A stretch of 64,000 bases of DNA, from positions 518,952,350-519,016,349 of the forward strand of contig NC_057795.1 in the NCBI RefSeq assembly GCF_018294505.1, written 5' to 3'. The notes beneath the pieces were generated by a model. It did no database searches. It had not been told where the DNA came from and saw nothing but the letters and a program-made list of their open reading frames with translations. This stretch comes from Triticum aestivum (lineage: Eukaryota > Streptophyta > Magnoliopsida > Poales > Poaceae). Below are positions 60,498-64,000 of the stretch, piece after piece (positions within the stretch are counted from its first letter, which is position 1; every line of letters starts with the position of its first letter). The position numbers were made by a program, and so were the translations under genes.

Positions 60498-61888
60498 TGA
60501 TGACCCACAAGTATAGGGGATCTATTGTAGTCCTTTCGATAAGTAAGAGTGTCGAACCCAACGAGGAGCAGAAGGAAATGATAAGCGGTTTTCAGCAAGG
60601 TATTCTCTGCAAGTACTGAAATAAGTGGTAACAGATAGTTTTGAGATAAGATAAATTGTAACGAGCAACAAGTAACAAAAGTAAATAAAGTGCAGCAAGG
60701 TGGCCCAATCCTTTTTGTAGCAAAGGACAAGCCTGGACAAACTCTTATAATAGGAAAAGCGCTCCCAAGGACACATGGGAATATCGTCGAGCTAGTTTTC
60801 ATCATGCTCATATGATTCGCGTTTCGTACTTTGATAATTTGATATGTGGGTGGACTGGTGCTTGGGTACTGCCCTTACTTGGGCAAGCATCCCACTTATG
60901 ATTAACCTCTATTGCAAGCATCCGCAACTACAACAAAAGTATTAAGGTAAACCTAACCATAGCATGAAACATATGGATCCAAATCAGCCCCTTACAAAGC
61001 AACACATAAACTAGGGTTTAAGCTTCTGTCACTCTAGCAACCCATCATCTACTTATTACTTCCCAATGCCTCCCTCTAGGCCCAAATAATGGTGAAGTGT
61101 TATGTAGTCGACATTCACATAACACCACTAGAGGCTAGTCAACATACATCTCATCAAAATATCGAACGAATACCAAATTCACATGACTACTAATAGCAAG
61201 ACTTCTCCCTTGTCCTCAGGAACAAACGTAATTACTCACAAAGCATATTCATGTTCATAATCAGAGGGGTAACAATATGCATAAAGGATCTGAACATATG
61301 ATCTTCCACCAAATAAACCAACTAGCATCAACTACAAGGAGTAATCAACACTACTAGTAACCTACTAGCACCAATCCCGAACTTGGAGACAAGAATTGGA
61401 TACAAGAGATGAACTAGGGTTTGGAGATGAGATGGTGCTGGTGAAGATGTTGATGGAGATTGCCCTCTCCCGATGAGAGGAGTGTTGGTGATGACGATGG
61501 TGATGATTTTCCCCTCCCGGAGGGAAGTGTCCCCGGCAGAACAGCTCTGCCAGAGCCCTAGATTGGTTCCGTCAAGGTTCCGCCTCGTGGCGGCGGAGTC
61601 TCGTCCCGAAAGGTAGCTTCTAATTTTTTTCTCATCGAAAGACTTCATATAGGAGAATATGGGCGTCGGAGAGCCACCAGGGGGCACACGAGGTAGGGGG
61701 GCGCGTCCAGGGGGGCGCGCCCCCCACCCTCGTGAGCAGGGTGTGGGCCCCCTGGCCTTCATCTTTGGCGACGATTTTTCTTTATTTATTTTAAGGTATT
61801 CCGTGGAGTTTCAGGACTTTTGGAGTTGCGTAGAATAGGCCTTCAATATTTGCTCCTTTTCCATCCCAGAATTCCATCTGCCAGCATT
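60498..61888 (-). repeat. 5' LTR of element E, truncated by CACTA-2
   Basis: Starts TGATGACCCACAAGTATAGG and aligns with the left LTR until 61888 (CCAGCATT), about 130 bp before the expected end. The missing part should lie beyond CACTA-2, outside the window. Confidence 0.9.
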
Positions 61889-62310
61889 CACTACAGGAAT
61901 CAGCTACTTTGCCATCTGCCACGGTGGACGGTAAAGGCATGGATGGCGGACGGCAAAGACCTTTGCCATCAGCCACGGACGGCAAAAGGGGACGGCAAAG
62001 TAGGGGAGTAGGGGACGGCTAAGAGCTGCGTTGCCGTCCGCTTCGGGCAGCTGACGGCAAAGGGGGCTTTGCCATCAGTAGCGGACGGCAAAGAAGGCGG
62101 ACGGCAATAAATGCGCTTTTACTCCATTAGGTGGTTAACGGTAGGCCTTTGCCGTCCGTTGCGGATGGCAAATCTATGCCGTCAGCCACTGTAGGCAAAC
62201 TGACCAAATTGGTCAGCCTCCCAGGAAGCACAGTTGCCTGCCACGTGGCCTCTTTGCCGTCCACTGCTAATGGCAAAGAGCCCTTTGCCGTCGGTGGCAG
62301 ACGGCAAAGA
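61889..62310. repeat. CACTA-2 terminal and subterminal repeats
   Basis: Many copies, in both orientations, of a roughly 10-bp word (TTTGCCGTC or GACGGCAAA), of the kind bound by the transposase of En/Spm elements. The short ORFs here only translate the repeats. Confidence 0.8.
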
Positions 62311-62699
62311 GGCTGCATATTGTCTCTTTTTTTCTGTTTTTTTTTAATTCAACAATTTTCACAGCAAATATATATTACATATATAGATATATTTCACAGG
62401 GCTATTTAACAGCAATCATATCACATATCCAGCACATAAGTTTCATCCATTCATACATAAGCAAGTTCCATCCATACACATTGTTCCATCCATATACATA
62501 TTACAATGCAAAGTTTCATCAACATATCAAGTTCCATCATAGCAAGCTAGATACAATGCAAAGTTTCATCAAAGGAAAAGCAAGCACTCCATCATAGCAA
62601 GCTAGCTTCCATGAAGTGAATGAAATCTGCAAAATGGTAAATAAGAAAGTTAGAAATAGGTGACTAGAACAAGAATAAGACTAGAACAAGAAGTATATT
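62311..62699. other. CACTA-2 AT-rich spacer
   Basis: Loose repeats of TTCCATC and CATATC/ACATA words. No gene visible. Confidence 0.5.
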
Positions 62700-63440
62700 T
62701 CATTTATGAGCTAACTTAGGTGAAATGGATCATGTATGAGCTAACAAAGTTGAAATGGGTTGTTTATGAGCTAACTTAGTTGAAATGGATCATTTATGAG
62801 CTAATTTAGTTGAGATGGGTCGTTTATGAGCTAACTAAGGTGAAGGGCATCGTTTTTCAGCTAAGTAAAGTGAAATGGATCGTTTTTTAGCTAACTTAGG
62901 TGAAATGGATCATTTATGAGCTTTTATGAGCTAACTTAGTTGAAATGGGTCGTTTATGACCTAATTAAGGTGAAATGCCACGTTTTTGAGCTAACTAAGG
63001 TGAAATGGATCCTTTTTAGCTAACTTAGGTGAAATGGATCATTTATGAGCTAATTTAGGTGAAATGGATCGTTTTTAGCTAACTTAGGTGAAATGGATCG
63101 TTTAGGAGCATATCTAGGTGAAATGGGTCATTTTGGAGCTAACCTAGGTGAAATGGGTCATTTTGGAGCTAACGTAGGTGAAATGGGTCATTTTAAAGCT
63201 AACATAGGTAAAATAGATCATTTAGGAGCTAATCTACATAAAATGGGTCATTTTAGAGCTAACTTGGATAAATTGGATCACTTGTAAGCTAACTAAGGTA
63301 AAATGAGTCATTTTAGAGCTAACTTTAGGTAAAATGGATCGTTTATGAGCTAACTAAGCTAATTATGCAATTTTTGACATAAGTAACCTAAGTACATATC
63401 GTTTTAGAGCTAACTTAGGTAGAATGGATGGTTTATGAGG
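62700..63440. repeat. 30-bp minisatellite in CACTA-2, about 24 units
   Basis: Diverged units of the type GAGCTAACTTAGGTGAAATG with GGTCATTTT. The period is near 30 bp, so some frames read through as a decapeptide repeat (G-E-M-G-H-F-G-A-N-L at 63093-63287), which I take as incidental. Confidence 0.85.
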
Positions 63441-63571
63441 TCAGTAAGCATATTAAGTCATTTTGGAGGAAAAAAAGCTAACTCTAGGTCCTTATGGTAA
63501 GCATATTGGAGGAAATAAAGCTAAGTCTATGTCTTTATGCATTTGTTAAGCAAAACACTAGAGAAACTTAC

Positions 63572-63895
63572 CGTGATCAGGGAGGTGTACGAGTGGGCTG
63601 GCTCGCGCCGGTAGCTGGAGAAGGATCGTGCGATGCGTTTCTGGAGTTAAGCTGCACCAACGATCATTTCCAATGTCTCGTTAGCATTATGACACTCAAA
63701 TGTTAAGACTAGCAAGTAATGTCCATTCTAATTAAACTCACCATCCTCCCAGGAGCAATCACTGGCATCGGCGGAGCGGTCTGACCGGACTTCTCGCACA
63801 CAGACTGCACATTTGGTTTTCACAACATAGTCATACTAGTTAGTAATGAGACTCAAATGTTAAGACTAGCAAGTAATCTGCAGAAGAAACTTACC
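63572..63895 (-). pseudogene. Possible 3' exons of the CACTA-2 transposase-region gene
   Basis: On the minus strand, a 63-nt open exon (63804-63742) is bounded by TGCAG and GTGAGT and codes SVCEKSGQTAPPMPVIAPGR plus M. The next exon (63651-63572) begins after TGCAG and continues in frame (LNSRNASHDPSPATGAS...) to a TGA just before another GTAAGT. A further donor, CTTGTG|GTAAGTTT, lies at 63895 after codons for RRQYELLV, but its upstream edge is lost in GGGGTC-type low complexity (63920-64000). Position and orientation fit the 3' end of an En/Spm-type gene. I see no catalytic motif, so this is tentative. Confidence 0.3.
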
Positions 63896-64000
63896 ACAAG
63901 GAGCTCATACTGGCGTCGGGGTCAGGGGGGTCGGTTGTCGGGGTCGGGGTGTCGGGTCAGGTCAGGCTTGGGGTCGGGGTGTCGGGTCAGGCTCGGGGTC

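Larger units (their letters stand above)
51726..61888 (-). mobile_element. Element E: Athila-like Gypsy retrotransposon with gag-pol, split by CACTA-2
   Basis: Left (3') LTR 51726-53208, right (5') LTR from 60498, interrupted at 61889 by CACTA-2, so the outer end and right-hand TSD are off the window; the left flank is GGGGC (51721-51725). On the minus strand: primer-binding site, gag, protease, RT, RNase H, integrase (60391-55605), an extra coiled-coil ORF (55282-54761), polypurine tract and 3' LTR. It is the only LTR element here with a recognisable pol. Several stops and frameshifts make it inactive. Its LTR start (minus strand TGATACGTCCATTTTGCATC) resembles the wheat/barley Sabrina type; I give that name only tentatively. 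Confidence 0.9.
61889..64000. mobile_element. CACTA-2: left end of a CACTA transposon in the LTR of element E
   Basis: It starts CACTACAGGAATCAGCTACT exactly where the E LTR alignment breaks; the 3 bases before it (ATT, 61886-61888) are the presumed TSD. Its first 430 bp are packed with CTTTGCCGTC/GACGGCAAAG words, the subterminal repeats of a well-known grass CACTA group. A 30-bp minisatellite and possible 3' exons of a minus-strand gene follow. The other end is beyond the window. Confidence 0.85.

Noticed and set aside
63093..63287. 64-codon ORF with decapeptide repeats
   Set aside because: It arises from the 30-bp period of the minisatellite; no start context or other support.
62700..63440. 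Regular 30-bp repeats resembling a CRISPR array
   Set aside because: Units are contiguous with no unique spacers, in a plant CACTA element; it is a minisatellite.

Overview
The window looks like a gene-poor stretch of a large grass genome. Wheat, Aegilops or another Triticeae species is the best guess. This rests on the Athila-like and Tat-like Gypsy elements, CACTA elements with long tandem arrays, and deep nesting; it is recognition, not a database match. I see no intact host gene, no RNA gene and no CRISPR array. Almost every base can be assigned to a transposable element, and most boundaries are fixed by terminal motifs and target-site duplications (TSDs).

Layout. The oldest visible layer is element B, a minus-strand Gypsy (Athila-like) retrotransposon whose pieces lie at 5651-8987, 31266-32486 and 50237-51725. 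Five elements interrupt it. (1) Element A (1-5650, minus) is a pol-less Tat-like Gypsy element cut by the window start. (2) Element C (8988-31265, minus, TSD GTATG) is non-autonomous; it holds an L1-type LINE (13820-28396, plus, 15-bp TSD), which holds element D (19138-26614, minus). (3) CACTA-1 (32487-50236, TSD AAG) holds A' (33807-42946, plus, TSD GCGGG), a second and complete copy of the A family. (4) Element E (from 51726, minus) is an Athila-like Gypsy element with recognisable gag-protease-RT-RNaseH-integrase. (5) CACTA-2 (from 61889) is inserted in E's right LTR and runs off the window. The deepest nest is B > C > LINE > D.

How the parts relate. B, C, D and E carry a primer-binding site matching the 3' end of plant tRNA-Asp and are all on the minus strand. 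Only E encodes reverse transcriptase and integrase among the LTR elements, so A/A', B, C and D must have relied on enzymes from elsewhere. All coding regions show stops or frameshifts except the 351-codon ATHILA-type ORF of B.

Most interesting: (i) the A/A' family carries, antisense to gag, a six-exon gene whose five GT-AG introns all preserve frame; (ii) CACTA-1 carries an exon fragment resembling the LSI2-type silicon/arsenite efflux transporter, later split by A'; (iii) D has an LTR that joins a C-like U3 to an E-like U5; (iv) C and D share an unknown ORF and repeated polypurine-tract-like motifs.
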